From: Halorubrum aethiopicum
GTDB lineage: Archaea; Halobacteriota; Halobacteria; Halobacteriales; Haloferacaceae
Reading direction: 5' to 3'
Assembly (NCBI RefSeq): GCF_001542905.1
Contig: NZ_LOAJ01000001.1
Coordinates: forward strand, 1,054,001 to 1,118,000
DNA: 64,000 nucleotides
A program made the position numbers and the translations under genes. Each line of letters starts with the position of its first letter. Position 1 is the stretch's first letter. The notes beneath the pieces were generated by a model. That model ran no database searches and had not been told where the DNA came from. It was given only the letters and a program-made list of their open reading frames with translations. This document shows, piece by piece, positions 53,604 to 62,772 of this stretch.

Positions 53604-53873
53604 ATGCCCGAACACAAACGGAAAGTCGGAGATCGGGGGCAGGTGACGATTCCGAAGGAACTGCGGGACCGTCGTGGCATCGAGGGCGGTGACGAAGTCG
53701 AATTCGTCGAAGTGAATGACGAGATCATACTCAAACCGCCGACGGATGAGGAACGACTTGCTGAAGGATATCGAAAGAGGGCCGAGCGGTCTCGTGAGTT
53801 GGCTGAAGAAATGGAAGAAGTATCCGCAGAAGCAACCGGGCATCTCGGTGACGCGCCCGGCTGGAGCGAATGA
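53604..53873 (+). CDS. AbrB/MazE-type antitoxin
   Basis: The protein has 89 residues. The N-terminal swapped-hairpin AbrB domain covers about 5-48: KVGDRGQVTIPKELRDRRGI, then GDEVEFVEVNDEIILKPP. The helical C-terminal tail (EERLAEGYRKRAERSRELAEE) would contact and neutralise the toxin encoded 15 bases downstream. The codon use is AT-richer than that of the neighbours, suggesting transfer. Confidence 0.88.
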   Translation: MPEHKRKVGDRGQVTIPKELRDRRGIEGGDEVEFVEVNDEIILKPPTDEERLAEGYRKRAERSRELAEEMEEVSAEATGHLGDAPGWSE

Positions 53874-53888
53874 ATACTGGAGTCAAGT

Positions 53889-54239
53889 GTGCAGATACGC
53901 CGCGGCGACATCGTCATCGTTGAACTGAATCCCACGAAAGGGAGTGAGCAGCAAGGAACGAGCCGGCCCTGTGTCGTCATCCAGAACGATGTTGGGAACC
54001 AGTACTCACCGACGACCATCGTCGCTCCGTTCACAACGCAGTACACGTCCGGAGACACGTATCCGTTCGAGGTGGAAGTACGGGCTTCGGATACCCCCCT
54101 CGATCACGATTCAGTGGCAGATTTCAGTCAAATCCGGGTCGTCGACATCGATGAACGTGTGAAAAAGAACATTGGATCCGTCCCGTCATCGGATATGGTG
54201 AAGATCGACTCGGCAATCAAAGATAGCCTCGGCATTTGA
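53889..54239 (+). CDS. MazF/PemK-type toxin endoribonuclease
   Basis: The protein has 116 residues with a GTG start. MQIRRGDIVIVELNPTKGSEQ is the classic N-terminus, RPCVVIQNDVGN the catalytic-fold loop, and DSVADFSQIRVVDIDERV the region holding conserved Ser and Arg. The family cuts mRNA sequence-specifically. It forms a type II toxin-antitoxin module with the upstream gene. No mobile element is nearby. GC content is lower than flanking genes. Confidence 0.9.
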   Translation: MQIRRGDIVIVELNPTKGSEQQGTSRPCVVIQNDVGNQYSPTTIVAPFTTQYTSGDTYPFEVEVRASDTPLDHDSVADFSQIRVVDIDERVKKNIGSVPSSDMVKIDSAIKDSLGI

Positions 54240-54287
54240 GCGAAACGTTCCGTCAGTATATAGTCTGAGTTGAGCGATCCGGCGTGA

Positions 54288-54845
54288 CTACTCGCCGAGC
54301 GCCTCGACGACGGAGACGAAGGGGACGCCGGCGCGGTCGGCGGTGACCCGGTCGCTCTCGGAGTCGCCGACGAAGACGGCGCGCTCCGGCTCGCCGCCGA
54401 GCGCCTCGACCGCCGCGAGCAGCGACTCCGGCTCGGGCTTGTGCGTCTCGACGGTGTCGCGGCCGACCACGGCGTCGACCGCCTCCTCGAGGTCGTGGGT
54501 CTCAAGGGCGATCCGGCAGGCCTCCTCGCAGTTGAGCGAACAGACCGCCGCGGGGCGGTCGGCGTCGATGTCGGCAGCGAGCCGCTCGCCGAGCGGCAGC
54601 AGCGTCGACTCGCGCGCGCCGGCCCGCTCGTGGTCGGCGATCGTCTCGTGGACGACCGCCTCGATGTCGTAGTCGGCGGCGGCGTCGAGCAGCGACCAGA
54701 GGTCGTCCGTCGGCGCGATCAACGCGCGTTCGGCGTACGCGCCGACGACGTCGTCGGCGACGGCGTCCCAGTCGACCGCGAGTTCGAGGAGGGTGCCGTC
54801 GAGGTCGTACACGATCGCGTCGGCCGCGTCGAGGGCGGTCGTCAT
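54288..54845 (-). CDS. HAD-superfamily hydrolase
   Basis: The protein has 185 residues. Motif I is YDLDGTLL (nucleophile Asp), motif II is the CSLN strand, and motif III/IV is HKPEPE followed by FVGDSESDR. It belongs to the phosphoglycolate-phosphatase-like class. The substrate is not evident. The start overlaps the end of the acyl-CoA dehydrogenase gene (ATGA), so translation is coupled and the two may share a function or simply an operon. Confidence 0.88.
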   Translation of the reverse strand: MTTALDAADAIVYDLDGTLLELAVDWDAVADDVVGAYAERALIAPTDDLWSLLDAAADYDIEAVVHETIADHERAGARESTLLPLGERLAADIDADRPAAVCSLNCEEACRIALETHDLEEAVDAVVGRDTVETHKPEPESLLAAVEALGGEPERAVFVGDSESDRVTADRAGVPFVSVVEALGE

Positions 54846-56002
54846 CGTGTGTCGAAGACGCCCCGAGCGATGACTTCCTTTTGGATCTCCGTCGTCCCCT
54901 CGTAGATCTCCGTGACCTTCGCGTCGCGGTAGAACCGCTCGACGTCGTACTCGCGGGTGTAGCCGTAGCCGCCGTGGATCTGGATCGCCTCGTTCGTCAC
55001 CGACATCGCGGCCTCGCTCGCCCGATACTTCGCCCGCGCGGCGGCGACGCGGGCGTCCTCGCCCGCCTCGGCCTTCCTCGCCGCCTCCCGGACGAGCAGC
55101 CGCGCGGCGGCGACGTCCGTCGACATCTCCGCCACTTTGTGGCGGATGGACCCGATCTCCGAGAGCGGTTCGCCGAACTGCTCCTGTTCTCCGGCGTACT
55201 CGCGTGCCGCCTCGAGGGCGGCCCGCGCGACGCCCACGGCCTGCGCCGCGATGCCGATCCGGCCGCCGGTCAGGACCTCCAGCGCGGCCGCGAGCCCCCG
55301 TCCCTCCGGAGTCAGCCGGTTCTCGGCGGGGATCCGACAGCCGTCGAACGTGATCGGCGTCGTGTCGGAGGCGCGCAGACCGAGCTTCTCCTCCTTCGGG
55401 CCGACTGCGACGCCCTCCGCGTCCATGGGGACGAGGAACTGGGTGATCGAGTCGGGGTCGTCGGGGTCGACCTTCGCGAAGACGACGGCGACGCCCGCGC
55501 GCGAGCCGTTCGTGATCCACTGTTTCTCGCCGTTCAGGACGTACTCCCCCGCGTCCGGGTCGTGCTCGGCGGTCGTCGACATGCCCGCCGGGTTCGACCC
55601 CGCGTGCGGCTCGGAGAGGCAGAACGCCCCGACCGGTCGACCGTCGGCCATCTCCGGAAGCCACCGCTCCCGCTGGGTCTCCGTGGCGAACTCGGCGAGA
55701 CAGGACGCGACGAGACAGTGGACGGAGAGGGCGGTCGCGACCGCGAGCGAGCCGTGCGCCAGCTCCTCGTTGACGACGGCGTACGTCGTCGCGTCCGCGT
55801 CGAACCCGCCGTACGCCTCGGGGACGGCCAGTCCCGTGAGTCCGAGCTCGGCGAGCCCGTCCCACACGTCCTCGGGGAACGACCCCGTCGCGTCCGCCTC
55901 CCGAGCGGTCGGGCGAACCTCCTCGCGTGCGAACTCGCGGACGAGGTCGCGGACCGCCCGCTGTTCGTCGGTGAGCGCCGACCCCACGCGCGCGCCAGTC
56001 AT
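54842..56002 (-). CDS. Acyl-CoA dehydrogenase
   Basis: The protein has 386 residues. Signatures include AFCLSEPHAGSNPAG and VLNGEKQWITNG (FAD/substrate), and the C-terminal QIHGGYGYTREYDVERFYRDAKVTEIYEGTTEIQ, where the Glu in YEGTTE is the catalytic base. It oxidises acyl-CoA thioesters to 2-enoyl-CoA. The length and GYGYTREY motif fit short- or branched-chain enzymes. It could feed propionyl-CoA to the pcc enzymes elsewhere in the window (inference). Confidence 0.93.
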   Translation of the reverse strand: MTGARVGSALTDEQRAVRDLVREFAREEVRPTAREADATGSFPEDVWDGLAELGLTGLAVPEAYGGFDADATTYAVVNEELAHGSLAVATALSVHCLVASCLAEFATETQRERWLPEMADGRPVGAFCLSEPHAGSNPAGMSTTAEHDPDAGEYVLNGEKQWITNGSRAGVAVVFAKVDPDDPDSITQFLVPMDAEGVAVGPKEEKLGLRASDTTPITFDGCRIPAENRLTPEGRGLAAALEVLTGGRIGIAAQAVGVARAALEAAREYAGEQEQFGEPLSEIGSIRHKVAEMSTDVAAARLLVREAARKAEAGEDARVAAARAKYRASEAAMSVTNEAIQIHGGYGYTREYDVERFYRDAKVTEIYEGTTEIQKEVIARGVFDTR

Positions 56003-56096
56003 GTTCCGACGTTCGACCCCGCCGGGCAAAAGCGCGCGGGGCGGGTCGGGCGAGTCGGGCGAGTCGGGCGGGTCGGGAGTAGCGGGGGGAAGCCGG

Positions 56097-57086
56097 TCAC
56101 TCCCAGAGCCGGTACAGCTCGTCGCGCGGCGGCTCGCGGATCGCCTCGCCGTCGAGGAGGAGGGTGCCGGCCGGCTCGCCGTCGGGGCCCGCTCCGGGCT
56201 CGCGGACCGACCCGATCCCGGCGGCCGACACTCCGACCGCATCGAGCGCGTCGAGCGCGTCGTCGACGCGGTCCTCGGGGACCGCCGCGAGCAGCGCGCC
56301 GGAGCCGAACGCGCGGAGCGGGTCGACCCCGAGCGCGTCACAGCAGGCGCGCGTCTCCGGGCGGACCGGCACCCGTTCGCGCTCGACCTCGAGGACGGTG
56401 TCGCTGGCCGTCGCGAGCTCGACGAGCGCGCCCGCGACCCCGCCCTCCGTCGGGTCGTGCGCCGCGGTCGCGACCCCCCGAACCGCGGCGGCGTCGGGGA
56501 CGACGCTCACCGCCTCGAGAAAGCGCGCCGCCGATTCCAGCGTCTCCGCGGGGACGCCCGCGTCCGCGCACTCCTCGCGGAAGTCGGTCGCGAGGATCGC
56601 GGTCGCCTCGATACCCGCGCCCTTCGTGAGCAGCAGCCGGTCGCCGGGCGACGCTCCCCCGGTGGAGAGGAAGCGATCGGTCGTCCCGAGCGCCGTCATC
56701 GAGAGCAGCGGGCGCTCCAGCGCCGGCACCGTCTCGGTGTGGCCGCCGACGACCGCCGCGCCGACCTCGGCCGCCGCCGCGTCGACCTGTTCCGCGATCG
56801 TCTCCAGGCGATCGGGGTCGTCGTCGGGGACGAGGACGGTGTTCGTCAGCCACCGCGGGTCCGCGCCGCTCGCGGCCACGTCGTTACAGGCGACGTGGAC
56901 CGCCAGCCGGCCGACCGCGTCGGCCGCGAGCGACAGGGGGTCGGTGGCGACGACGAGCGTCCGATCGCCGAGGTCGATCGCGGCCGCATCCTCGCCGTAG
57001 GCGGGGCCGACCGCGACCGCCGGGTCCGTCGTCCCCGTGGCCGCGAGCAGGTCCGAGAGCGCGTCGGGCGGGACCTTCCCGGTCAT
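56097..57086 (-). CDS. AIR-synthase-family (PurM/HypE-like) protein
   Basis: The protein has 329 residues with the two halves of the PurM fold: YGEDAAAIDLG and VATDPLSLAADAVG (metal/ATP-binding Asp), NDVAASGADPRWL, GGHTE, and the second-half DPTEGGVAGALVE plus GSGALLAAVPE. The family includes HypE, ThiL, SelD and PurM. This one is closest to the archaeal HypE-like group with unclear substrate; no hydrogenase genes are nearby. It overlaps the AlaX-like gene by four bases. Confidence 0.85.
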   Translation of the reverse strand: MTGKVPPDALSDLLAATGTTDPAVAVGPAYGEDAAAIDLGDRTLVVATDPLSLAADAVGRLAVHVACNDVAASGADPRWLTNTVLVPDDDPDRLETIAEQVDAAAAEVGAAVVGGHTETVPALERPLLSMTALGTTDRFLSTGGASPGDRLLLTKGAGIEATAILATDFREECADAGVPAETLESAARFLEAVSVVPDAAAVRGVATAAHDPTEGGVAGALVELATASDTVLEVERERVPVRPETRACCDALGVDPLRAFGSGALLAAVPEDRVDDALDALDAVGVSAAGIGSVREPGAGPDGEPAGTLLLDGEAIREPPRDELYRLWE

Positions 57087-58306
57087 CGGCTCCGCAGCCA
57101 GTCGACGACCTCGTCGGGGTCGGCGTCGAGTCCGCCGCCCTGCGCGAACGTCGGCCCGCCCCCGCCGCCGCCGCCGAACTCGTCGGTGGCCGCCTCGACG
57201 ACCGCGCCGGCGTCCGCGTCCGCGTCGGGCGCGGCCGCGACGACGACGAACGGCGCGCCCCCCTCCCCGACCGCCGCGAGCGCGTCGACGTCGGGATCCG
57301 CCTCGAGCAGCGCCGTCGCGGGCTCTCGGAGGTCGTTGGGGTCGGCGTCCGCGACGGTCCCGACCGCCCAGACCGTTCCGTCGACCTCGCTCGTCGGGAA
57401 CTCGCCGAGCCGGGCACGGAGGAGGTCCGACTCCGCCTCCCGGAGCGCCGCGTCGAGCCGGTCGACCTCGCTTCGGAGCCGCCGGACCTCCTCCGGGAGG
57501 TCCTCGACGTTGGTGTCGGCGGCGGCGGCCGCCTCCAGCGCGGCGGCGTGGATCGCGGATCCGCGGTCGATCGCGGTCGGGCCGACCGCGAACTCGACGC
57601 GGGTCACCCCCTCGCCCGGGTTCGACCGGTCGAGCGCCGTGATCTGACCGATCTCGGCCGTGTTCTCGACGTGCGTGCCGCCGCAGGCCGCCACGTCCCA
57701 GTCCTCGACGGTGACGACGCGGACCGACTCGCCGCCGCTCATCGCGCCCTCCTCGGTCTTGGTGTTGAACGCGATCCCGTCGCGGTCGCGCGCCTCCGCC
57801 TCGGGGAGCACCTCCCAGGACACGGGTCGGGAGTCCCACACCGCCCGGTTCGAGAGCCGTTCGAGCTCGACGAGGTCCTCGTCGTCGAGCGGGTCGGCGG
57901 TCGTGAGGTCGACGCGGACCTTCTCGGGCGAGATGTCGAAGCCGGCGTAGCCGAGGTCCTCGCAGGTCCGGCGGGCCGCGCCGTAGAGGACGTGCGAGGC
58001 GGTGTGCGCGCGCATACAGTACGTGCGGAAGTCGTCGTCGACGACGCCGGCCACGGTGGCTCCGGGTTCCACGTCGCCTGCGCTTCCCGCGGACGGGTCC
58101 TCCGCGAGGACGTGGACGACCTCGCCGTCGCGCTCGACCACGTCGTCGACGAGGACGCCCGCGAGGGTGCCGCGGTCGGCCGGCTGGCCGCCCGACTCGG
58201 CGTAGAAGTACGTCTCCGCCAGGACGACCTCGCGGCCGTCGACCCGTTCGACCGTCGACTCGAACTCGCGGACCGCCGGCTCGGCCGGCGCGCGTGATGC
58301 CGTCAT
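57083..58306 (-). CDS. Alanyl-tRNA editing protein (AlaX-like with DHHA1)
   Basis: The protein has 407 residues. Zinc ligands are HTASH (His101, His105) and CGGTH (Cys208, His212), the AlaRS editing-domain pattern, and the N-terminal beta-barrel contains TYFYAESGGQPADRG. A C-terminal helical plus DHHA1 domain (about 250-407, with GGGGGGGPTFAQGGG) completes the long AlaX form. It hydrolyses Ser- or Gly-mischarged tRNA-Ala. It is translationally coupled to the PurM-like gene. Confidence 0.92.
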   Translation of the reverse strand: MTASRAPAEPAVREFESTVERVDGREVVLAETYFYAESGGQPADRGTLAGVLVDDVVERDGEVVHVLAEDPSAGSAGDVEPGATVAGVVDDDFRTYCMRAHTASHVLYGAARRTCEDLGYAGFDISPEKVRVDLTTADPLDDEDLVELERLSNRAVWDSRPVSWEVLPEAEARDRDGIAFNTKTEEGAMSGGESVRVVTVEDWDVAACGGTHVENTAEIGQITALDRSNPGEGVTRVEFAVGPTAIDRGSAIHAAALEAAAAADTNVEDLPEEVRRLRSEVDRLDAALREAESDLLRARLGEFPTSEVDGTVWAVGTVADADPNDLREPATALLEADPDVDALAAVGEGGAPFVVVAAAPDADADAGAVVEAATDEFGGGGGGGPTFAQGGGLDADPDEVVDWLRSR

Positions 58307-58397
58307 GGAGGTGTCGTCGTCGCGGTCGGGTAAATAGGTGGTCGGTCGCGCCCGCCGTTCGCCCCCCTCGTCCGTCCCTCGCGCGTTCCCCCGCCGA

Positions 58398-58700
58398 TCA
58401 CGACGCCGAGAGCAGCTTCAAGCGGAGCTCCCGCTCGTCGACCTCGTATTTGAACGCCGGGGTGCCGTCGACGAACACGTACGGGACGCGCTCGCCGTAC
58501 TCCTCGGCGAGTTCGGGGTCCTCGTCGACGTCGACCGTCTCGAGGTCGACCTCGACGGCCAGATCGGCCGCGACCCGCTCGACCGTCTCGCGGGCGACGA
58601 CGCACAGCGAGCAGTCCTCGCGGGTGTAGATGGTGACCGGGACCGGGTCCGTGTCGCTCGGGTTCGACGCGGACCGGTCCGGATCGTCCGTGTCGCTCAC
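58398..58700 (-). CDS. Glutaredoxin-family protein
   Basis: The protein has 100 residues with a GTG start. The active site is CSLC (near 31-34) within TIYTREDCSLCVVARE, followed by the cis-Pro region VPYVFVDGTPAF. It is a thioredoxin-fold redox protein, similar to small archaeal glutaredoxin-like thiol reductases. Partners are not shown by the sequence. Confidence 0.85.
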   Translation of the reverse strand: MSDTDDPDRSASNPSDTDPVPVTIYTREDCSLCVVARETVERVAADLAVEVDLETVDVDEDPELAEEYGERVPYVFVDGTPAFKYEVDERELRLKLLSAS

Positions 58701-58762
58701 GACCGCGAGAAGGGCCTCGAGGGGCCAGTCCGTTTCGGTTCGCGCTCGCCGCCCGATCCTCG

Positions 58763-58966
58763 TCACTCGCCGTCGGCGTCCACGAAGAACTCCACGTCGC
58801 CGGCGATGACCGCGCTGGCGACGACCGCGGTGCCGACGGCGAGCGCGACGACCAGCGTGGTCAGCGTGACCCGAACCGGGTTCCCGCCGATCGCGACGCC
58901 GACGAACGCGCCGACGGAGCCGCCGACCCCGCCCGCGAGCACGGCGAGCGTGTTGGCTTCGCCCAT
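58763..58966 (-). CDS. Small membrane protein
   Basis: The protein has 67 residues with two hydrophobic segments (NTLAVLAGGVGGSVGAFVGVAI and VTLTTLVVALAVGTAVVASAVIAG) and a short acidic tail. The Gly-rich first helix (GGVGGSVGAFVG) suggests close helix packing. Function unknown. Confidence 0.7.
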   Translation of the reverse strand: MGEANTLAVLAGGVGGSVGAFVGVAIGGNPVRVTLTTLVVALAVGTAVVASAVIAGDVEFFVDADGE

Positions 58967-59085
58967 GGCGTGGGATCGGCCGATGCGGGGTATAAGCGTT
59001 CGCGCCGGATTCTCCCGGCTGATAACGTGAACCGGCTGACGTGTCGGGGCGGAGCCGGCTCCCCGGACGGCCTCCTCTCGGGGCG

Positions 59086-60075
59086 TCAGCGCGGGTACCG
59101 GCGGTCGAGATCGAGTCCCTCGGCGTCGGCGGTGTCGTCTCCGTCGCCGGCCGCGTCGTCGTCACCGTCGCCGGCCGCGTCGTCGTCGCGTTCGGCCGTT
59201 TCGCCGCCGCCGGGGCTCACGCTCCCGGTCCGGTAGCCCGCCATGTCGAGGGTGACGTACTCGAAGCCGATCTCCGTGAGGTGCTCGTGGACCGCGTCGG
59301 CGAAGGCGGGATCGAGCGCGCGCTCCAGCTCCTCCGGAGCGATCTCGATGCGTGCGAGCCCGTCGTGGTCGCGGACGCGGAACCCCTCGAATCCCCACTC
59401 GCGGAGCCGGTTCTCCGCCCGCTCGACGCGCGAGAGCCGCGCCTCCGTCACCTCGAGCCCGGTCGGGATCCGCGAGGAGAGACACGCCATCGACGGTTTG
59501 TCCGCGACGGAGAGGTCGTACGCCTCGGCGACCGCACGGACCTCCTCTTTCGTGATCCCGGCGTCGAGAAGCGGCGAGGAGACCTCGAGCTCCTCGACCG
59601 CGCGCAGGCCGGGGCGGTGGCCCTCGCCGGGGTCGTCCGCGTTCGTCCCGTCACACACCGTCTCGATCCCGAGTTCGCGGGCGCGGTCGTACATCCGGCC
59701 GAGCCGCATCGTCCGGCAGTGGTAACACCGGTCGCCGTCGTTGGCGACGAAGTTCGGGTCGTCGAGCTCCGAGAAGGTCACCGTGTCGTGGCGGATCCCG
59801 ATCTCTTCCGCGACCCGTTTCGCGTCGTCGAGCTCGGCCGCCGGCAGCGTCTCGCTGCGGGCCGTACACGCGACCGCGTCCTCGCCGAGCGCGTCGTGGG
59901 CGAGCGCCGACACCACGGAGGAGTCCACGCCGCCGGAGAAGGCGACGAGCACCCCGTCGCGAGCGGCCAGCGCCTCGCGAGCGGCTCGCGCCTTCTCCGC
60001 CGTCTCGGGGTCCAGACGGTCGGTTCCCGCCGCGATGGGGTCGTCGGTCCCGGTCGCGGGAGCGTCCTGATCCAT
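59086..60075 (-). CDS. larE: ATP-dependent sacrificial sulfur transferase LarE family
   Basis: The protein has 329 residues. The PP-loop is AFSGGVDSS (45-53). Cysteines occur in DRCYHCRT and in KPSMACLSSRIPTG; one of these groups would supply sulfur in the LarE mechanism. LarE-type enzymes make the pincer nickel cofactor, but archaeal relatives may act in other thiolation reactions; no larB/larC or racemase genes are seen here. The last 30 residues contain an imperfect Asp/Ala/Gly tandem repeat. Confidence 0.88.
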   Translation of the reverse strand: MDQDAPATGTDDPIAAGTDRLDPETAEKARAAREALAARDGVLVAFSGGVDSSVVSALAHDALGEDAVACTARSETLPAAELDDAKRVAEEIGIRHDTVTFSELDDPNFVANDGDRCYHCRTMRLGRMYDRARELGIETVCDGTNADDPGEGHRPGLRAVEELEVSSPLLDAGITKEEVRAVAEAYDLSVADKPSMACLSSRIPTGLEVTEARLSRVERAENRLREWGFEGFRVRDHDGLARIEIAPEELERALDPAFADAVHEHLTEIGFEYVTLDMAGYRTGSVSPGGGETAERDDDAAGDGDDDAAGDGDDTADAEGLDLDRRYPR

Positions 60076-60243
60076 GCGCGCGGTTCGTCGTCGTCGGGAA
60101 AAAGGGCGTCGGCGTCGGATCGCCGCCGGGACCGCGGCGGCGAGGTCCGATCCCCTCCCCGACGGGGTCCGACCCTCTCCCCGGCGAGGAACGCCCCGCC
60201 GGCACCCGCATCCTTTTGCGGGTTGCCGCGATATGAGGCGTGA

Positions 60244-62268
60244 ATGGATCTGGAGGCGATCCCCGGCGTGGGCGAGAAGACGGCGCGGGCGCTCCGCGAG
60301 CTGGAGGAGCCGGCGGCGACCGTCGAGTCCGGCGACGTGGCGGCCATCGCCCGCGCGCCGGGCGTGAACGAGGCGCGCGCGGCTCGCGTCGCCCGCGGCG
60401 CGATCCGCCGCCGCCACGACGACGCGAGCCGCGTGCTGGCGACCGACCGCGCGCGGGAGGTGTACCGCGACGCGCTCGGCCTGCTGAAGGAGCGCACGGT
60501 GACCGACTACGCCGAGAAGCGGCTGGAGACGTTCTACCCGAGCGCGTCGGCCTCCCGGATCGCGGAGGCGCAGGCGTTCGCGACCGCGGCGACCGATCGC
60601 GACCCCGACCCGGCCGTCCTCGAGGCGCTCTCCGGCGTCGAGCCGCTCGCCGACCCGCCGACCGTCAGGGTGCGCGACCGCTGTCTGGCGACCGCCGACG
60701 CCGAGGTGTACGCCCGCGCCGAGGCCCGCGTGCCCGAGCTCTCGGTCGAGACGGCGGAGGACACCCGGGACGTCGCGGAGCTCGCGCGGTCGTACGCGAC
60801 CGTGATCGTCCTCGACGAGGAGTTCGCGGGAATGGACGTCGAGGGCGACGTCCACGTGCGGCCGGACGCGCTCGAGACGCCCGCCGAGACCGTCCCCGAG
60901 CGCCTGCTCGCGTTCTTCGCCGCGAACCGCGAGCGGCTGGAGGCGGCCGCGGCGGTCCACGAGGCCGCCGACATCCCCGCGGCCGCCGACCTCGACGCGC
61001 TCCGGGACGCCCTCTCGCGGCTCGACGACGACGGGACGATCGTCGGCGACGCGGAGCTCGAGCGGCTGACGGCCGCCGTCGACGACCTCGACGCGGCGGT
61101 CTCGACCGCGGAGTCCGTCGCCGACGACCACCTCCGCGAGGCGATCCGCGAGCGTGACGTCACCATCGAGGGGACCGACTTCCTCTCCCTGGTCGAGCAG
61201 GGCGCGCGCGTCGACTCGCTTCTCGACCGCGAGCTCGCCGACGAGTACGACACCGCGATGGAGCGCGCCCGCGACCACCTCGTCGACGCGCTCGATCTCG
61301 CGCCCGAGGAGGCCGACCTCGCCGAACGCGTCTTCGACGACGACCCCTCGTTTCCGGTCGAACGCGACGAGTCGGCCGTCTCGCGGCTCCGGACCGAGCT
61401 GGCCGCCGGCCGGGACCGGCGGGCCGCCCGGCTGAAGGCCGACCTCGCGGCGGATCTGGGCGACCTCCGCGAGCCCGTCGAGGAACTCGTGCGGGACGCC
61501 CTCGAGCTCGACGTGGAGCTCGCGATCGCCCGCTTCGCCCGCGACTTCGACTGCGTCATGCCCGAGGTCCGCGATCCGGGTGAGGTCGGTGAGGAGGACG
61601 GAGCGGACGACGCCGGATGCGGCGCTCCCGGCGGCTTCCGGCTCGAGGGGGGCCGCTCGCCGCTTCTGGACGTGGCGTTCGAGGCGGTCGAGCCGGTCGA
61701 CTACGCCGTCGACGGGGTGCGGCTGCTCTCGGGGGTGAACTCCGGCGGGAAGACGTCGACCCTGGACCTGGTCGCTCTGGTGGTCGTCCTCGCGCAGATG
61801 GGGATGCCCGTCCCGGCCGAGAGCGCCGAGATCGACCGCTTCGAGGAGATCCACTACTACGCCAAATCCCAGGGCACTCTCGACGCGGGCGCGTTCGAGG
61901 CGACGCTGCGAGACTTCGGCGACCTCGTCGAGGGCGCGGACGGCCGGCTCGTGTTAGTCGACGAGCTGGAGTCGATCACGGAGCCGGGGGCGTCCGCGAA
62001 GATCATCGCCGGGATCCTGGAGGCGCTCTCCGACCAGCAGGCGACCGCCGTCTTCGTCTCCCACCTGGCCCGCGAGATCCGCGAGGCCGCCGACTACGAC
62101 GTGGCCGTCGACGGCATCGAGGCGGTCGGGCTCGTCGACGGCGAGCTCCGCGTGAACCGCTCGCCGCGGGAGGGCCACCTCGCGCGGTCGACGCCGGAGC
62201 TCATCGTCGAGAAGCTGGCCGAGGACCGCGGCGGCGGGTTCTACGGAGACCTGTTGGAGAAGTTCTGA
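60244..62268 (+). CDS. MutS-related DNA repair ATPase (archaeal MutS5/MutS2-like)
   Basis: The protein has 674 residues. It opens with a helix-hairpin-helix-like region (MDLEAIPGVGEKTARAL), then a long helical core (about 150-470) and the MutS ATPase domain: Walker A GVNSGGKTST (about 497-506), Walker B RLVLVDELESITEPG and HAS-like VFVSHLA. No N-terminal mismatch-recognition domain is present, so it belongs with MutS2/MutS5-type proteins that bind branched or recombination DNA. No Smr nuclease tail is visible. Confidence 0.87.
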   Translation: MDLEAIPGVGEKTARALRELEEPAATVESGDVAAIARAPGVNEARAARVARGAIRRRHDDASRVLATDRAREVYRDALGLLKERTVTDYAEKRLETFYPSASASRIAEAQAFATAATDRDPDPAVLEALSGVEPLADPPTVRVRDRCLATADAEVYARAEARVPELSVETAEDTRDVAELARSYATVIVLDEEFAGMDVEGDVHVRPDALETPAETVPERLLAFFAANRERLEAAAAVHEAADIPAAADLDALRDALSRLDDDGTIVGDAELERLTAAVDDLDAAVSTAESVADDHLREAIRERDVTIEGTDFLSLVEQGARVDSLLDRELADEYDTAMERARDHLVDALDLAPEEADLAERVFDDDPSFPVERDESAVSRLRTELAAGRDRRAARLKADLAADLGDLREPVEELVRDALELDVELAIARFARDFDCVMPEVRDPGEVGEEDGADDAGCGAPGGFRLEGGRSPLLDVAFEAVEPVDYAVDGVRLLSGVNSGGKTSTLDLVALVVVLAQMGMPVPAESAEIDRFEEIHYYAKSQGTLDAGAFEATLRDFGDLVEGADGRLVLVDELESITEPGASAKIIAGILEALSDQQATAVFVSHLAREIREAADYDVAVDGIEAVGLVDGELRVNRSPREGHLARSTPELIVEKLAEDRGGGFYGDLLEKF

Positions 62269-62318
62269 GCGTAGCGAAGGTCCGAGACCGGGTGTCGGTT
62301 CCGCTCGGCCGATCGGGG

Positions 62319-62702
62319 TTACTCGCCGCCGTCGAGCTCCGCGTCGACCGTGATCTCGACGTCGAGCGGCGCGGGGAGCCGCGACACCTCGACGCAGGTC
62401 CGGGCGGGATACGGCTCGGAGAGGTACGACCGGTACGCCTCGTTCACCTCGTCGTAGTCGTCCATGTCCGTGAGATAGACGGTGGCGCGGACGATCGCGT
62501 CGGCGTCCGTGCCGGCCGCCTCCAGGATCCGCTCGACGTTCGCGAGCGTCTGGGTCGTCTGTTCGCCGACCGACTCCGGTGCCTCCCCGGTCTCGGGGTC
62601 GACGCCGGTCTTGCCCGAGACGTGGACGGTACCGTCCGAGACGATGGCCTGCGAGTACGGGCCGAGCGCGTCCGGGACGTCGTCGCTGGTGATCTCCCTC
62701 AT
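62319..62702 (-). CDS. Rid-family (RidA/YjgF) enamine/imine deaminase
   Basis: The protein has 127 residues from ATG 62702. It has the YjgF pattern: GPYSQAIV near the N-terminus, VHVSGKTGVDPETG, and VRATVYLTDMDDYDEVNEAY; the usual catalytic Arg falls in PARTCVEV. It hydrolyses reactive enamines from PLP enzymes. Monocistronic between the MutS-like gene and uvrA. Confidence 0.9.
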   Translation of the reverse strand: MREITSDDVPDALGPYSQAIVSDGTVHVSGKTGVDPETGEAPESVGEQTTQTLANVERILEAAGTDADAIVRATVYLTDMDDYDEVNEAYRSYLSEPYPARTCVEVSRLPAPLDVEITVDAELDGGE

Positions 62703-62772
62703 CGTTCCGAGCGACGACACAGCGGCATATCAAAGTGCGGGTCGGCGGGGAGGGTCCCGAAGTATCCCCGTC

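Noticed and set aside
57135-57180. Gly-rich run in the AlaX-like gene as a fourth frameshift site
   Set aside because: The frame stays open with DHHA1 family character on both sides of the Gly repeat, so no break is present.
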